NCBI RefSeq assembly: GCF_950023065.1
Contig: NC_088678.1
Location: 47,730,580 to 47,794,579, forward strand
DNA from: Planococcus citri
Lineage: Eukaryota; Arthropoda; Insecta; Hemiptera; Pseudococcidae
Direction: 5' to 3'
DNA length: 64,000 bases
The notes under the pieces were generated by a model. It was given only the letters and a program-made list of their open reading frames with translations. It was not told the DNA's origin and ran no database searches. Shown piece after piece: positions 10,080 to 23,404 of the stretch. The position numbers were made by a program, and so were the translations under genes. Within the stretch, counting starts at the first letter, position 1. Each line of letters begins with the position of its first letter.

Positions 10080-11220
10080 AATGATTTTTCAGAATTTAAA
10101 CACTGATGAATTCTTAACTTTCAAGGTAACCTGGGCGAGGTGCTTGCCTTCGATTTGGACAGGACCGCGATTTTTGAAAAGAGCATGACCTGAAGTCCAC
10201 ATGATCAAAATTTCAGATGTCCAAATTGATTTTTTGATGTTTGGCGAATTTTTGAAACCGAATCTCATCATTTCTGGCTATTCTGGAGACTCCAGCGCGA
10301 CTTTCAAATTTCTCCAGGAGACGTGAAAATTAATTTATGCCGTTAGAAATCGAGTTGAGACTTATTCTCGACCGGTTTGAAAGATTTATCCACATTTTAG
10401 CTGATTTCCAGGCAGATACCCTGAGTACATTTTTTCGACCAGCAGTGTAAGGAAAAAGTTGAAAAAATCAATTTTTTCCCGTAGAGAAATTTTTGAACTA
10501 GACTCGAATGGCTCTAAATTGCTTGAAACCAACTTTTCGAATCCGATTTTTTCTGTTCCATTCTAAAACCTCCAGTATGATTTTCGATTTCTATAAAATT
10601 TAAAAATTTTTCTGGTGGAAATTGATTTACGCAGCTAAAAAGTCGAACTATGGCATATGTACCTATGTATTCTTGCCCTATTTAAAAAGTTTACCCACAT
10701 GAAACCTTATTGCCTTCTGATGATGAGAAAATTTTTGAAATTTGCATGAAATGCTTTACCATGTCTAAAACCAACCTCAAGACATCGAATTTCACAATTT
10801 CGAGCTATTTTGGAGTCTCCAGCCTATTTTTTGGTTTCTCCAAAAAGCGTTAAAATTAATTTGAAAAGCTAAAAATTGAATTACGGCTTGTTCCCGACCT
10901 GTTCAAAGAGGTTATCCACATTTGAGTCAATTTTTAGGCGGACATTTTGAGCCTTTTTTTGACCAGCATTCGCCAGTTATCGTAGAAAATAATATACTGA
11001 TCAAAAAACCACATTCGAGGTGTGCTCCTATTTAAAATGTGAATAAATCCTTTGAATAGGTCGAGAATGAGGGATGTATAGCTCGACTTTTAGCTGTCCA
11101 AATTGATTTCCCAGTGTTTTAGAGAAATTTTAAGGCACAGCAGGAGAAACCGAAAATCACGTCGGATGCTCCAGAATACGTACAAATGGCGAGATCCGAT
11201 TTGGAGGGAGGGGGGGGGGT
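10080..11220. repeat. Old interspersed repeat with direct and inverted units (same family as 44.3-46.3 kb)
   Basis: Three degraded direct units are centred on a 'CTATTCTGGAGACTCCAG'-like core at about 10280, 10560 and 10805. Each is followed by a 'CGACCTGTTCAAAGAG..TTATCCACATTT'-like block. A unit in reverse orientation lies at about 11020-11190. The order of blocks and the motif 'GGACCGCGATTTTTG' near 10165 match the 44-kb locus. There is no coding capacity. Confidence 0.6.
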
Positions 11221-14200
11221 GATTTAGTTTCAAGACTAATTTCCACTGTTTTTACTGAATAAATGTATAAGTTTTGGTGCAGCCCCTTCAAATCTCGAGC
11301 TAGGCTAACATGCATACTTGTACTCATGATAAGGACCTGTGTTACTGGTGAAAGTGGGTTATTCGGTGATGGGAAACCCTATATGTTATCTATGTATGTT
11401 TCCTAGACGTACAACATTTTTCTCCAAATTTTTCTAAGCTGGTTGAAAACCTTCGAAAATTGGTCAACTTTTTTCATCACGATTTTTCACGTCTGAAGTG
11501 ATCAATTTTGGTCGGAAAGTTGTTTTCTCCGAATACGTACTTACGAGTATTATAATGAAAAACGTCAAATACCATTTTAAATTTGAAACATATTCGTCAA
11601 TTTTACCTTGTTTTATCAATTTTACGAAAAAAATGTGATATCTTGGAACCCTTTGACCCTCTTTCAAATTTGACCTCTCTTCCTTTCCTTTTTTTTTAGT
11701 GTGTATTCAATTCTTGAAATAATATGATTTTGAAAATTGGAAAAATGATCTAGAAAACGAGGAAAAATCAGATAAACTCATTTATCTGAATATCAGGACA
11801 CCTTGTAGAAAAACAATTTCTAATATGTAGATAAATAGGGATATATTTTCAAACCTAGTGCGAAAAAAAAAATTTTAAAGTCAAAAAAATGGTCAAATTT
11901 TAATTTGAAACATAGCAGCAGCAGCAGACGTTTGATAGATGAGACACCCTGTGTACGTACACTTGAAACTTGAAACATGGACAAGAAGTTCGTTTGAAAT
12001 CTTGTCGAGGAAATCGTAGGCGTTGGCAAGTGCAAACTAATGTAAATTTGATAATGTACAACATTATACGCGAATCTAATTTTCACCTACTATGTTCCAT
12101 TATTTCAAACAGTTGGCAATTTGTTATTCGGCAAAACGGGATAGAAATTTGTAAAATTTGCCTCAACCCGGAACGTGTGTATCGTCTGGCGTTTATCTCG
12201 TTTTAATTCTCATCACATTTTCTTGCTTTGATTTCACTATACCTTATACCAGGTTATACTTGCTTTTGCCTACGCTACGCCTGTTTGCGTATTCAATACA
12301 GCGCTTGTTTATTACGACTACGGTGTGTATGCTTTGTTTATAAGTTTTAATATAGGCTACGAATTTTCGATTTCGATCTGAATATTGTTGTACCAGCTGA
12401 TGGAAAAATATGTGTGATGCGTGTCCGTCAATAAGTTTTAGCTTTTTTCAATTTCAAACATAAAAATGGTATGCATTTGGGAGCACGATAAATAGCGTGA
12501 CGTTCACGAATTTTTGCACCCTTTTACCTAAAGGTACATAAAGATTTATCAGTGAAATTTTTACCCGGTTTGCTTTTTTTTCGAGGGATGAATGAATAAA
12601 GCCGTTAGGAATATTTCAATCGGGTTGGAAAAAAACGACTGTAAAAACGTTACTTCCAATGAGAATCTAATAGGTCGCTAATTTGGTGTTTTTTCCCATT
12701 CGTTAATCGGTCTATCTGCGATACGGTTCGATGTAATCTGAGGTAAACCGTAAATAGAAATGGTATCGAAAAATACCTCACTTTCATATTATATTAATGC
12801 TTCATCGAAGCTATGTATTTGATGAAAGGAAAAATCTTCGGAATTGGAATGTTGTAATCCATCACTGCTTGCTTAGTGCTTACGTACCTACACAAATCCA
12901 ACCCTTTGACTTTTAAATTTTAGCTCGGTGACTCGGTCTTCATTTTTATTTCGAGATAAGCAAACAGATGATGGGGAATGGAGATCTGCACCAAATGGTG
13001 CTCTATGCACGTCTATACGTACATAAGTCTCTCTGCACAGCTTGAAATTGGTCAAAACTCGTTGCATAAATCTAATGGGGGATTGGGCCGGCTGGTTGAA
13101 CGATGGGGAATTTTCTTGTACGTATTATAGACATTGGGGTTTGTATGTACTATACGCATGAAACTAATAATATTAAAAATCGCCGCTTATATTTGCTCAA
13201 GTCAATGTCATATTTTGTTTTAATTTACGACCTAAGATAGCCCATATGGTAAGGATTTGTATCGAAAGTTTTTTTTTTTATTCGGGGTGTTCATGTCGAT
13301 GGTTTGAGAAATGTGTATTTAAAGTTGAAAAAAATAAGTGTTGAAACGGATAAGTTTGTTGATTTATCAACACGTTAGAGGTGTTATTTGATTAACTGTA
13401 AGGGTTTTCGTGGAATACCAAGTTTACCTAAGAAGAAATTCATTTTTTGAAACAACTAAACAATGAGAAATGATTGAACGTGGAAAAAACGCAATTTAGG
13501 ATAATAAATTTTTTACCGCTCGAACAATATTACCCGGCTGTCGTTAGATGAAATTGTTTTCACGATATAAACGATTGGAAAAATATTGCTCGAAATATTA
13601 CAGTTTAATATGCCTATACTTTTGAGATAAATTTTCTCCAAATTGTGAAAATAAAAACATTCTACCCACGTGAAATTGTCAGCGGTGGTCTCATAACAAT
13701 TTTATTGCTTTTACTCGCCTATGCGGGTGAAAAAGGATAATAGAAATGTTTTCCCAAACTGTTGATTGCTTTGAATTGTATCAAAAGAGAGGTCATATTT
13801 TGACATGCATAGGTACCTCTACCTACGTCCTACATTGTATGTGTAAATATTAAACTTTTAAGTGGTGTGAAAAATTTTGAAGTTTGATAACATTTTAATT
13901 TAGTCGAGTAGAGATAATTCCATATGAATTCGACCCTAGTTTTGAACTTGGGTCTTTCGTTTTTGCTCAATTTTTTTCCCAATGGTGCCTCTCATCCGCG
14001 GATAAGAATTCCGAAATTGGGTCAAATTTTGAAAAAATCAAGTGGGGAGTGTGATATATGGAATGGTATGTTTTTGGAGGTTTTTAACACGGATATCTAT
14101 GGTCTTAGTTTATTAATCGGACTCTATGTGAGGCTTCCAGCACCTCCCTCCCTACACTGGGTAAAAATTCAAATTATTGAATACCATGTAGGCCCATTTG

Positions 14201-14254
14201 AAGGTTCCGAACGCAAATATGACCTTCATCAGGGTTTTTAACCGTCCTGTTTAA
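11221..14254. other. No recognised gene
   Basis: AT-rich. One 105-codon plus-strand frame (13924-14241) has a hydrophobic N-terminus but matches nothing I recognise and ends against the minisatellite. I do not call it a gene. Confidence 0.4.
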
Positions 14255-14900
14255 ACCTTGAGAAGCCAGTCAGGCAGAAAGACGACCATGATAGACTATA
14301 CAGGTGGGTCAGTGACCGTAAGAAGCCAGACAGATGGGTCAATGACCTTTATAGGCTATGCAAGCAGGTTGACGACGTTGGGAAATCATATTGACGGGTC
14401 AATGACCTTAAGAAGCCAGATACGCAGACAAACAACCTTGAAAGGCTAAACAGGTAGTACAGTGACCTTGAGAGTCCATCCATACACATGGGTCAATGAC
14501 CTCGACAGACCAGAAAATCAGACAGACAACTTTGGGAAGATGAACAGACAAGTCAATGACCTTAAGAGGACAGACGTCCGTGGGAAGTCATATTAACGGG
14601 TCAATGACCTTGATGGGACATATAGACGACCTTGAGAAGCCAGGCAGACGGGGCAATGACCTCAGGAAGCTAGACAGAAAGTTGGCCTTGAGAAGCTAGA
14701 CAGACGGGTAGATGACCTTGAGCTGGTTGGCAGGCAGACTGACGACCGGATCAATGACCTTTAGAGAATAGATAGATAGATAGATAGACGACCTTGAGAG
14801 GCCGAACAGGAAGACCGACGAACTTGAGAAACTAGACAAAAGGGTCAATGACTTTTAAGAGGATAGCCAGACAGCCAGACAGACAGACAGATTTTGGTCA
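14255..14900 (+). repeat. Degenerate minisatellite (about 30-45 bp units)
   Basis: About 16 imperfect units on the pattern GACCTTGAGAAGCCAGACAG followed by ACGGGTCAAT. 'GGTCAATGAC' alone recurs at least six times. Embedded are a (GATA)n run near 14768-14785 and a (CAGA)n run near 14868-14890. Unit length varies, so this is an old, rearranged array. Confidence 0.85.
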
Positions 14901-17900
14901 GACGACTCTCCTCCATACCGACACATCTCACCGGAGTCTGGTGTCAGGCTGCGGAAGATCTCAGCATAGAGCTCAGGCTTGGTACAATATTTACCTACTT
15001 TTTTGTTTAATTCCTGCCAATTTTCAAAAATTTGTCACAAAACGAAAACTCCACTAACAACTTGAGCCAATTAAAATTTAATTCTGGTGTACCTATGGGA
15101 GACATTTTCTCTCGATAAAACTGATTTCATTCCTTCTCCTCTTCCTCCTCCTCTTCTTCGGTTCCATTCCCCTTCAAGTCTCTACTCTGTATCCAACGTG
15201 CATTTTTTCCCGAATCTATTTTTCCTAGAAATGATTGGCAATAGTTTTTTAATGACGTCATGAATTGATGCGATAAATATTTTACCATTGTTTATGAATT
15301 CTTTCGGTTTGATGTGTTCTTTATTGGGGAAGTGATTTTTTTTTTTTTTTAGTTAAATTACTGAAACATATGGCATGTAGCAATTTTGTTTATACGTAGC
15401 TTGTCTGGTTCCCGAAACGAACTATATTATTAGGAAGTGTAGTGTACACTATCAATGTTTTCATCTCTTACTTTTAAAAAATAATACCATTCTGCGTGTA
15501 TTGTATTTGAACACGTTAAGTAAATCAGAATCATCGTTATACATCTCGTTGTTATGTTCTTATGTATCTATTTGTCGGTAACTCGCGGCATGTAGCATGT
15601 ATCATCTACATATCTACGAGGTAAATCTCACGAGTATTTTGCGTAAAAATTTGTCTATTCGAATGAAATCTGCATCAATACTTGACCCAATTCCCCAGCA
15701 ATTCGATGCATTTATTCGAGTTGCCAAAGAGTTTTTTTTTTTAATTCCTCTAGAATTTTTTTTATCTGTCTGAATTTGGAAGCTTTTTAAAATGGATCGA
15801 GTTGAAGAAATTCATTAAGAACTGGTATCGTCCTGCTGCAAATCACTTCCCGAGTAAGGGAACCTTACTTTTTCGACACAAATAGTCTACTTCAAAGGAG
15901 ATTTCAATAAAATATTTGTCCATATTATTTCTTTGATTCTAGCTCGTCGAACCACCAAAATAATTTCCTTAACGTTCATTTTTCAGCTGCAGCGTTGAAA
16001 CTTCAATCAGCCTGAAAAAGTGTGATTTTGACCTCAAACTTTCGCGATCATTTTCAAAGTTTTTTGTTCAGCATTGAAGTTTATTCAAAGGTTCATATAT
16101 GAATCCCTGTGTTGAGCAAAGCATCCTTGTGTAAAATCGGGGGGGGGGGTCATTCTTTGAACCATCAAAAACTGAATTATTCTATGTACAACTACAATGC
16201 TCTTCATGGGTGTTTTGGGATAGTGCTTATGCCGCATTTTGAGATCCATTGGAAAATAAAAAGGACTCAATTGGGACAAATGACCAATGTTATGTAGAGC
16301 AGAGACTTACAAATAACATGTTTCAATGATAACTTTGAAGATCCAACGTTCAGTATCCTTTTTCCATGCGAAGTTTGTCCGGTTACTTATTGAACGCCCC
16401 TCGTGCATACCTAGACCTACCTGTACAAGTGTACATACCTATATCTATGAACCAACATCTAGGTACAACCAGTAGACGAACTAGATGTAGAAAATATGCT
16501 GCACTGTGTTTCCATATAATTGGTAAAATAAATTAAATCTAGCATTCTACATTGTACGAGTACGTACTGTATAGTGATCCAATTAATCGAGCATCGCATA
16601 TATCACGAATTTCAAAACATTCTATATCATGATCAAACGCTATTTCATTTCAAATAAGAACAACGTCAACGTGTTCTTGTTAATAAATCACGTATATGTA
16701 TACGAATGTACATATGTACGTATGTATTTTCCCACAAATGAGAATTTTGCTATTCATACATATCCCATGTAGCTCGTTCACCACGATAAAATTTGAAAAA
16801 TCGCGAAATTTTCGTTTAAAAAACAAAATAAAAACTAAACGAAATCACATCCTGTTGCCTGTAACGTGGAAGTTTCCGCATTTTATTTGTATTAGAAGGG
16901 AAGAGAAAATTCTCAAATGTGGGTATATCGTGTGTACGTAGAGCTATAAATGTAACGAGAATTAAACATTTTTTTTTTGCTTGCGTTGGTAATTTTTTCC
17001 GCCGCGAGGTATAAGTTTTGCGAGAATGAAAAGCAAACAATAATATTCAAATAGGGTTTATTTTAATAAGTGTTCGGTCCCTGAATACACGATGACGGAA
17101 CGTTAACGTACGACTATAGAAATATGGGTCGTTTTTGTCGTCACGACAATACCACGACTCGATTTATTTGTTGAGCCTAAGTCTATAAATAATTATTTTA
17201 ATTTGTATTTCACTTTGTAACTTAACTTTCTTCATCGTTTACCTATTTCCAGTATTAGGAAATGAGCGAAATTTGCGTTCAGGCCAAAATCTTTGGCGTA
17301 TGAACACGTGCTGTGTAATTGATCCATATAATCGAATTATGTTGTACCTACCTGGTGTTATTTTTGAAATTTTGATGAATGGTATGGAGTATTAATCATT
17401 TTTGTTGAGTTCGATGGACTAGTTGGCAGATTTTTCCATGTTTTGAAAATTTTATATATTATTTAGAGGAAGTATGCTTGTGTTTTTTTCAATATAAATA
17501 TGTACGTACATGCACTTACTGTAAAATATCATCTTAGAGCATTATGTGATGTGTAACATAAATCAGATCAAAATGATCCGAAGATATTGTATGAAACATA
17601 CATTTTCATACTTATACTTATATGTATGCAGATGCCGAATAAACGAATCTTATTACGTTGGCAATAAGTTGAGGGAAAGAGTGAAGGAGGTAAAAATATC
17701 ATTACGTACGTAATTTTTTTTTTTTTTTAAACCGTGTGTTTTTCCTCTTTCAAAAGATTATTATACACAAGTATGTTTGTCAAATAGGCTGACAAGCTCG
17801 CCTGATGGCATTCGTGATGAGTTGAATTTGAGTGTAAAATTAAGAATAGTTATTCTCATTTAAGACCCAATTTAAAGCGAAGTTCTTAGTAGGTAGAAAA

Positions 17901-20393
17901 TAAATTTAAATTACGATTCAAGCGCAGTGCTTTCCATTCGAGTCGACGATTTTTATTTGTTTAAAGAAAACACGCTTAAGGTTGCTTTTGCACGTGAAAC
18001 TTGGTCTTTAAGTTGACTAAAAAATTATATAAAATTTAAAGACATTAAAACACCTTGAACCATACTACTTTTTACTTAATTTCACTGTCATAGTTATTTA
18101 CGTTTCAGCAGTCGTTTTGTATGTTACGTTAACTTTTATTACGTTACGTTACTTTTACCATATTACAATGTAATTCTAACACTCGCTTTAAATTACAACA
18201 GCCCGTTTAATTATTATGCTTTAAAAGCCGAATTATTCTACGTCACCAAAAACGACTTTCGCATTGTTTTCGTTCACTTGCATCGAGGGGTTGGGTATGA
18301 GCAAGTGTAGGGGGAAAGGTTGAGATTTCGATATTCGATCATGGTGAGAGGGGTGCGGAGATATGCGTGTTCTTTTTTTATTATACTCTATAGTTGATTG
18401 TGAGCGAATGGAATTCTGGAGGAAAATCTTCAAACGTGAATGTATGTAAATTATTTTTTTGGAAATTTTTTCAGAAAATTTTCCTCGTGAATAATCTGTC
18501 TTTTTGTTTGTTTTGGAAAAATCTTGCATCATTTCAACGTTTGGAGACCTTAGTGATGAAAAATGTCACGATGTATAGGCTAATTTTATTTCTACTCATT
18601 TTACTCGCAGAATGTTTGATTGGATTGAAAAATCTCAAAAATTAAAAAAAAAATAAAATTTCAAAAAATTGGAAACAATTTTTTATTTTGAAAAAAAACT
18701 AGATAATTTTTTTAAAAAACTCGAAATTTGGGGGAAAATTATTTTCAAGAATTTTTCAGAAAATTAATGATGATCATGTGTTTTATTAAATGACCAAAAA
18801 ATTAAATAATGATTACTCTCCATCCACTAAAAGCTCTGCCTTGGAAAAACTGTCAACTTTTTGATCTTATTTAAGGTTCTATTTTTTTATCGACTACATC
18901 AATTCAATTTCAACTTTTTTTACCATTTGATAATTTTTTTCCTGTCTGTTCGTGTCACCGATACTGTTGTCTCGGATCGGCCAACAATGATAGACAAGCC
19001 AATTTTTTTCTAAATAAATTTCCAAAAATTAGCATTTTACGATGAACGTCTTGTTGTCTGAATTGGCAAAACGATAAAAAAATTCCATCTTGTTGTAGAC
19101 TGAAAATTGAACGAACCATTAGCGTAAACGAGTTAATATTTATAGCTGCTGGAGCGTAAATACGACGGGAAAAAACGGGATAGGATTCCTTTTTTTCCTT
19201 ATAACTGTCTAGTATCGGAAATACTGCTCGAGAAAACGAACTGGGTGTTGACGCGTAACATCTATACATACTTACATTGAGAAAAAATTGAAAAAAAACA
19301 CGATAGAACACGAAGAAAGAAGAATGCAATTACTACTATTATCGAACTGTCTCAATTATAAGAATTACTAATATTTTGGCAGCTATGAAATTACAGAAAT
19401 ATTTGAATACCTATTTATGAAATGAAGTACCTATCCAGATATCTACTAAGGAGTTTCCGTGTATACCTAGACCTACTCGTTAAATTTGTGAATTTTTTTT
19501 ACGAAAGGAAACAAATCAAATCTCGTTAAAGCTTTTTATTTTGCGAGCTTTTAAATGCAAAAGTTGTTAGTTCGTGTTTTACCAAAATGTTAATCATCGC
19601 CTGTGCACTATAGACTGAGTCTCATTAATTATACTCTCGTGGTTGAAGTGACAAGATAACAATAATACATTTTACATGTGTGAACATAGGTTAAGCTGTC
19701 TTCATGCGTTACCTCAGACAGCCATAATTTTTCGATCCATTAACTTCTACTATGTACGTACTTGTATGTTGAAAAAGTATTCCTAATGAAAATTTATTAC
19801 GAGTATGTAGTGCCAAAATGAGAAATTTATAGCTAAATATTATTCGTGTATGAGTTTTCATCAAAAAACTTTGATTTTTGTATCTTTTTGTAAAAGTTCG
19901 GGCGAAGCTTTAGGTAGGTAATTAATTGCATATCAACGTTAATAGGTAGTTGATAATGCGGGAGCTGATTTTTCTCAATAAAATAAAAAGAATAAGTATG
20001 AGTTTAACGTTCATTAAAACATGTGGAAAATTTGCTCGGAAAAAAATTACCACTGACAAGGATTTATGAACAACACGAGGTTTCGTCCTCTTGGGATAGT
20101 AGTTTATTGACCAATGAAAAGAAATAATGCTTCGGGGTATAAAATACGAAGACATTTTGGAGTTTCAATTTCAACTATAATTTCCGTATATTGGTGCTTA
20201 AAGGGTTAAAAAAATTGTCTTTTTATGGCTCGTGTACTTTTTTTTTCTTCGTGTATCGTATTTTTATAATGCGGTGATCGAATTCGACTTCGAAGTAGGT
20301 GGCTGTAATTTGGAAATTAAGTCTATTGAAGAATGGAGCGAATATGTAGGCGTTTGTTTAGTTTACTGATGATAATTAATATTGATACCTACT
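14901..20393. other. No gene seen
   Basis: AT-rich DNA with TAGG/TACC-type simple sequence and an 11-G run at about 16139-16149. Frames are all below 125 codons, without recognisable domains on either strand. Confidence 0.5.
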
Positions 20394-20708
20394 GTGATGT
20401 AAAAACACTTTAACTGATACTTTTTATTAAGTATTCGAAAGAATTACACAGACGTAATTACGCGATGCGTTTCGACGCCACGTGCGTCATCCCTGTGCGT
20501 TAATAGACTTGGTACATATGTAATGCGAATTATTTTTTGAGTACTGTGTTTCTAGCGCATTGCGTAGGTCTACTAGGTGTCTTGTTATCGCCGTGCTTGC
20601 GGATTTAATGGCGCGAAGAGCTTTCGGATTAACTGAGTCGAATAACGACACGATACAATGATGTAAAAACTCTTTCGACTGATACTTTACATTCGACTCA
20701 GTTAATCC
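20394..20708. repeat. Direct repeat plus hairpin
   Basis: GATGTAAAAAC.CTTT...ACTGATACTTT occurs at about 20396 and again at about 20660. The second copy sits in the loop of an 18-bp perfect inverted repeat: GGATTAACTGAGTCGAAT at 20626-20643 and its reverse complement at 20691-20708. No coding capacity; possibly the end of a small mobile element. Confidence 0.6.
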
Positions 20709-21289
20709 AAACAGAAAGGATGATATTTTTATTGTAATTACTCCGGATTGGAATTTTCAAGTTTTGCTTTCGTGAAGGATACCCGTTCATATAGAAAGTG
20801 AAATGTCTCTTCTCAGATTTTGAAATGATTTTTTAAATAGGAGCCTAAAAATACTCAAGTTCGAAATTCTCCCTCAATATACCCCTCTCAAACACCGAAG
20901 CGAAAAAGTCGTGAGAGGAGTAGGATGGAATTGAGGGAGTAATCGGTATTAAAACATCTTCGTTTGGAATTTTTTTTTCTTTTTTTTACAAACAGAAGGA
21001 CGACGCTTCTATTTCATATAACAACGAAAGAAATTCAATCCAAAATATAAAATTTTGACTGCCAAAAAAAATATCGCCCTGGAAAAATGAATGATTCCCC
21101 GCCAAAAAAATTGTTTCCAGAAAAATAACTCATTTTGTAATAAACATTTTTTTTTTGTAAAAATAAACAAATTTTGACTGATGGCAAGCCCTGTATTTTT
21201 GAAAAAACTTCCTTTTCAAGTTAAATTTTAAAAAGTATTGCTTTCCAAAAAGAATTGATTTCTTGCGAAAATTGCAAAAAATCATGAAA
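20709..21289. other. No gene seen
   Basis: AT-rich and partly homopolymeric; nothing recognisable. Confidence 0.4.
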
Positions 21290-21700
21290 AAGTTGTGGTT
21301 TTTTTAGTTGCTAAAATTGTGAAAAAGTTTTGTTTTTTTGGTCAAAATTTTCAAATATTTTCGAAAAGTCTTTCTTTTTTTTAGAATTACTAGATAAATT
21401 TTGATTTTTAAAAAACTGCCAAAAGTCTTGTTTTTTTTTTCAAAAATCACCATAAGTTTTCTATTTTTTAAAAAAAATTTTCCTTTCATATTTTTTTGTG
21501 AAATTCTGAAAAAAAGTCCAAATCTCTATAGAAAGTTCTACTGTTTTTTTTCCTGCTAAAATCGTGATCAAGTTTTGCTTTTTTGGTCAAAACTACCTAA
21601 AAGATCTTGCTTTTTATCAAAACTATCAAAAAATCTTGTTTTTTTGCCAAAATATTTTGGTCAAAAAAGCTTACTTTTTGTTAAAACTATACCCAACCTC
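21290..21700 (+). repeat. Degenerate minisatellite, about 35-bp period
   Basis: Repeats follow a pattern like CTTGTTTTTTGGTCAAAAC, then a short A-rich segment. The units are clearest at 21580-21690. The same unit type recurs near 25.4 and 48.8 kb, and on the minus strand near 63.6 kb. Confidence 0.6.
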
Positions 21701-21939
21701 AAATGTGTGTTTAAAAATTATCTGGTGAAATCAATCCTCCAAATTATTTCCATCTCTTCCTGCCCCCCTCCCCAAAAAAACACCATTGTGTTGTATAGAT
21801 GAAATTTTTTTTCTTTTTTTTTGACGTGCTATTATCAATTTTTGTATGTGTAATTCGTATTTTTTATGCCAACCATTGTATTTCATTTCTTTGGCGTGCA
21901 CAATTTGTCGTTGTTAAATGTATTATAAAAACGTGTGTT

Positions 21940-22330
21940 CAAAAGTCCTCTTTTTGCTGATTGAAAAGTCTGCTCAAAGGTTCAATTCTTTGAGAATGTT
22001 TGCTCAAAGATCTTTTGTTGACTGGTTGAAAAGTATGCTCGAAAGTCTCATTTATTAACTGCTTTAAAAAGGTGCAAAAAGTCCCATTTTGTGACTGCTT
22101 GAAAAGTGTAGATACTCAAAAGTCCCTGTTTTTGCTGATTGAAAAGTCTGCACAAAGGTTCAATTTTTTGAAAAAGTTTGCTCAAAGGTACATACATATT
22201 TTTTTTTTTTTTTGACAGATTGAAAAGTATGCTCAAAAGTCTCATTTATCGACTGCATGAAAAAAGTGCAAGAAGTCTCATTCCTTCACTGGTTGAAAAA
22301 TGTGCTCAGAGGTCCCACTTTTTGCATTAA
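21940..22330 (+). repeat. Tandem duplication, period 177 bp at the first junction
   Basis: A block starting CAAAAGTCC.C..TTTTGCTGA at 21940 restarts at 22117. Each block holds shorter internal repeats with GAAAAGT and TGCTCAAAGGT. The second copy has a poly-T expansion near 22200-22213. No coding capacity. Confidence 0.75.
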
Positions 22331-23404
22331 AATTCTTCCCTGGAAAAATTTGCAAATCCGAGCCCGAGGCCGATTCACCTGCATATCTTAATCGAGGATA
22401 GGGATACCCCTTCAAGTTCACTTAAAGAATCAATCATATGCGTGATCTCGGATCTTATTTCTTATTCAGAAACGTAACTAGGGGGGGGGGCTATAGGTAA
22501 ATATCTTGCCTATAATCGGATAATGTGATGTGATTCTTGGTATCAAACGAATCGAAAAGTTGAATGATGACAAAAATTTCTCGAAAGGAAATCGATCGCA
22601 TCAAAAAGACGCTGCAAGTTGTCGCTTCAAAATGAAAATGATCTGCGCCAATAGATTATACGCAGTGAAATGGGAAACTGGGTTTATGTGTTTAGGTACC
22701 TATCTTATACACCGCGTCCAATAACTGCATGTGTTTCTGTGCAACAATAGAAAAGGAATAAATCCGTAATGAACATAAAATTTATTGTGTACGGTTTTAT
22801 TTTTATGGCGTTCGGTTTACAGAGAAAGTAATTCTGTACTCGGTGTAAATATGTTCGATTTGCCTGAATTGTTCATAGAGTCGAATTCAAATGAATCGTA
22901 CTCGTATGCAGTATGCGTAGGATGAACGACAGGGTATGGCATGGCAGTACGAGAATGGTCAAAGCTCGTCGTATTTTACAGATTCATTATTAAGCCTGTT
23001 GGACGATCTTCTCACTGCATAGGCTTTCTTTGGGTTCATTTCATTGATAAATGACGAATATTGCGATATAAATTACATCTATCGTGACGATGAAGATCAT
23101 TGTTTCAGATTTCTTGATCGTTGAATGTTGATAGATGCGTAGAAAAATCGTTACCGTGCCTGTTGGCGATTCGGTTCGACTTTGTTCATTTCTGATCCGC
23201 TTTATAATTTGACTAGATTGATAAAATGGCGAGTTGATTGAACCAGCCTAACCTAACCTAACCAGCGATATGAAGATACGAATTTCAAAAACGATTGTCT
23301 ACAAATTTTACGTCAAGGTTGTTATTTGTCTTCATTTAGTGAATTAGGTATTCACAAACATACGAGAGATCTGATATCAATTGAATTAATCAGCGTAGAC
23401 ATAA
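22331..23404. other. No gene seen
   Basis: AT-rich DNA; only the CCTAA run listed separately stands out. Confidence 0.4.
23247..23263 (-). repeat. Interstitial telomere-like repeat (TTAGG)n, 3.4 copies
   Basis: CCTAACCTAACCTAACC on the plus strand is the complement of TTAGG, the usual arthropod telomere unit. With so few copies it may be chance or a repaired break. Confidence 0.5.

Noticed and set aside
13924..14241. 105-codon frame with a hydrophobic start
   Set aside because: No recognisable domain, no splice or promoter context, adjoining a minisatellite; not supported as a gene.
16139..16149. Runs of 10 or more G or C (also at about 11206, 22480, 44950, 49355, 58483)
   Set aside because: Isolated homopolymers without the repeated G-runs needed for a convincing quadruplex; length may also be uncertain in sequencing.
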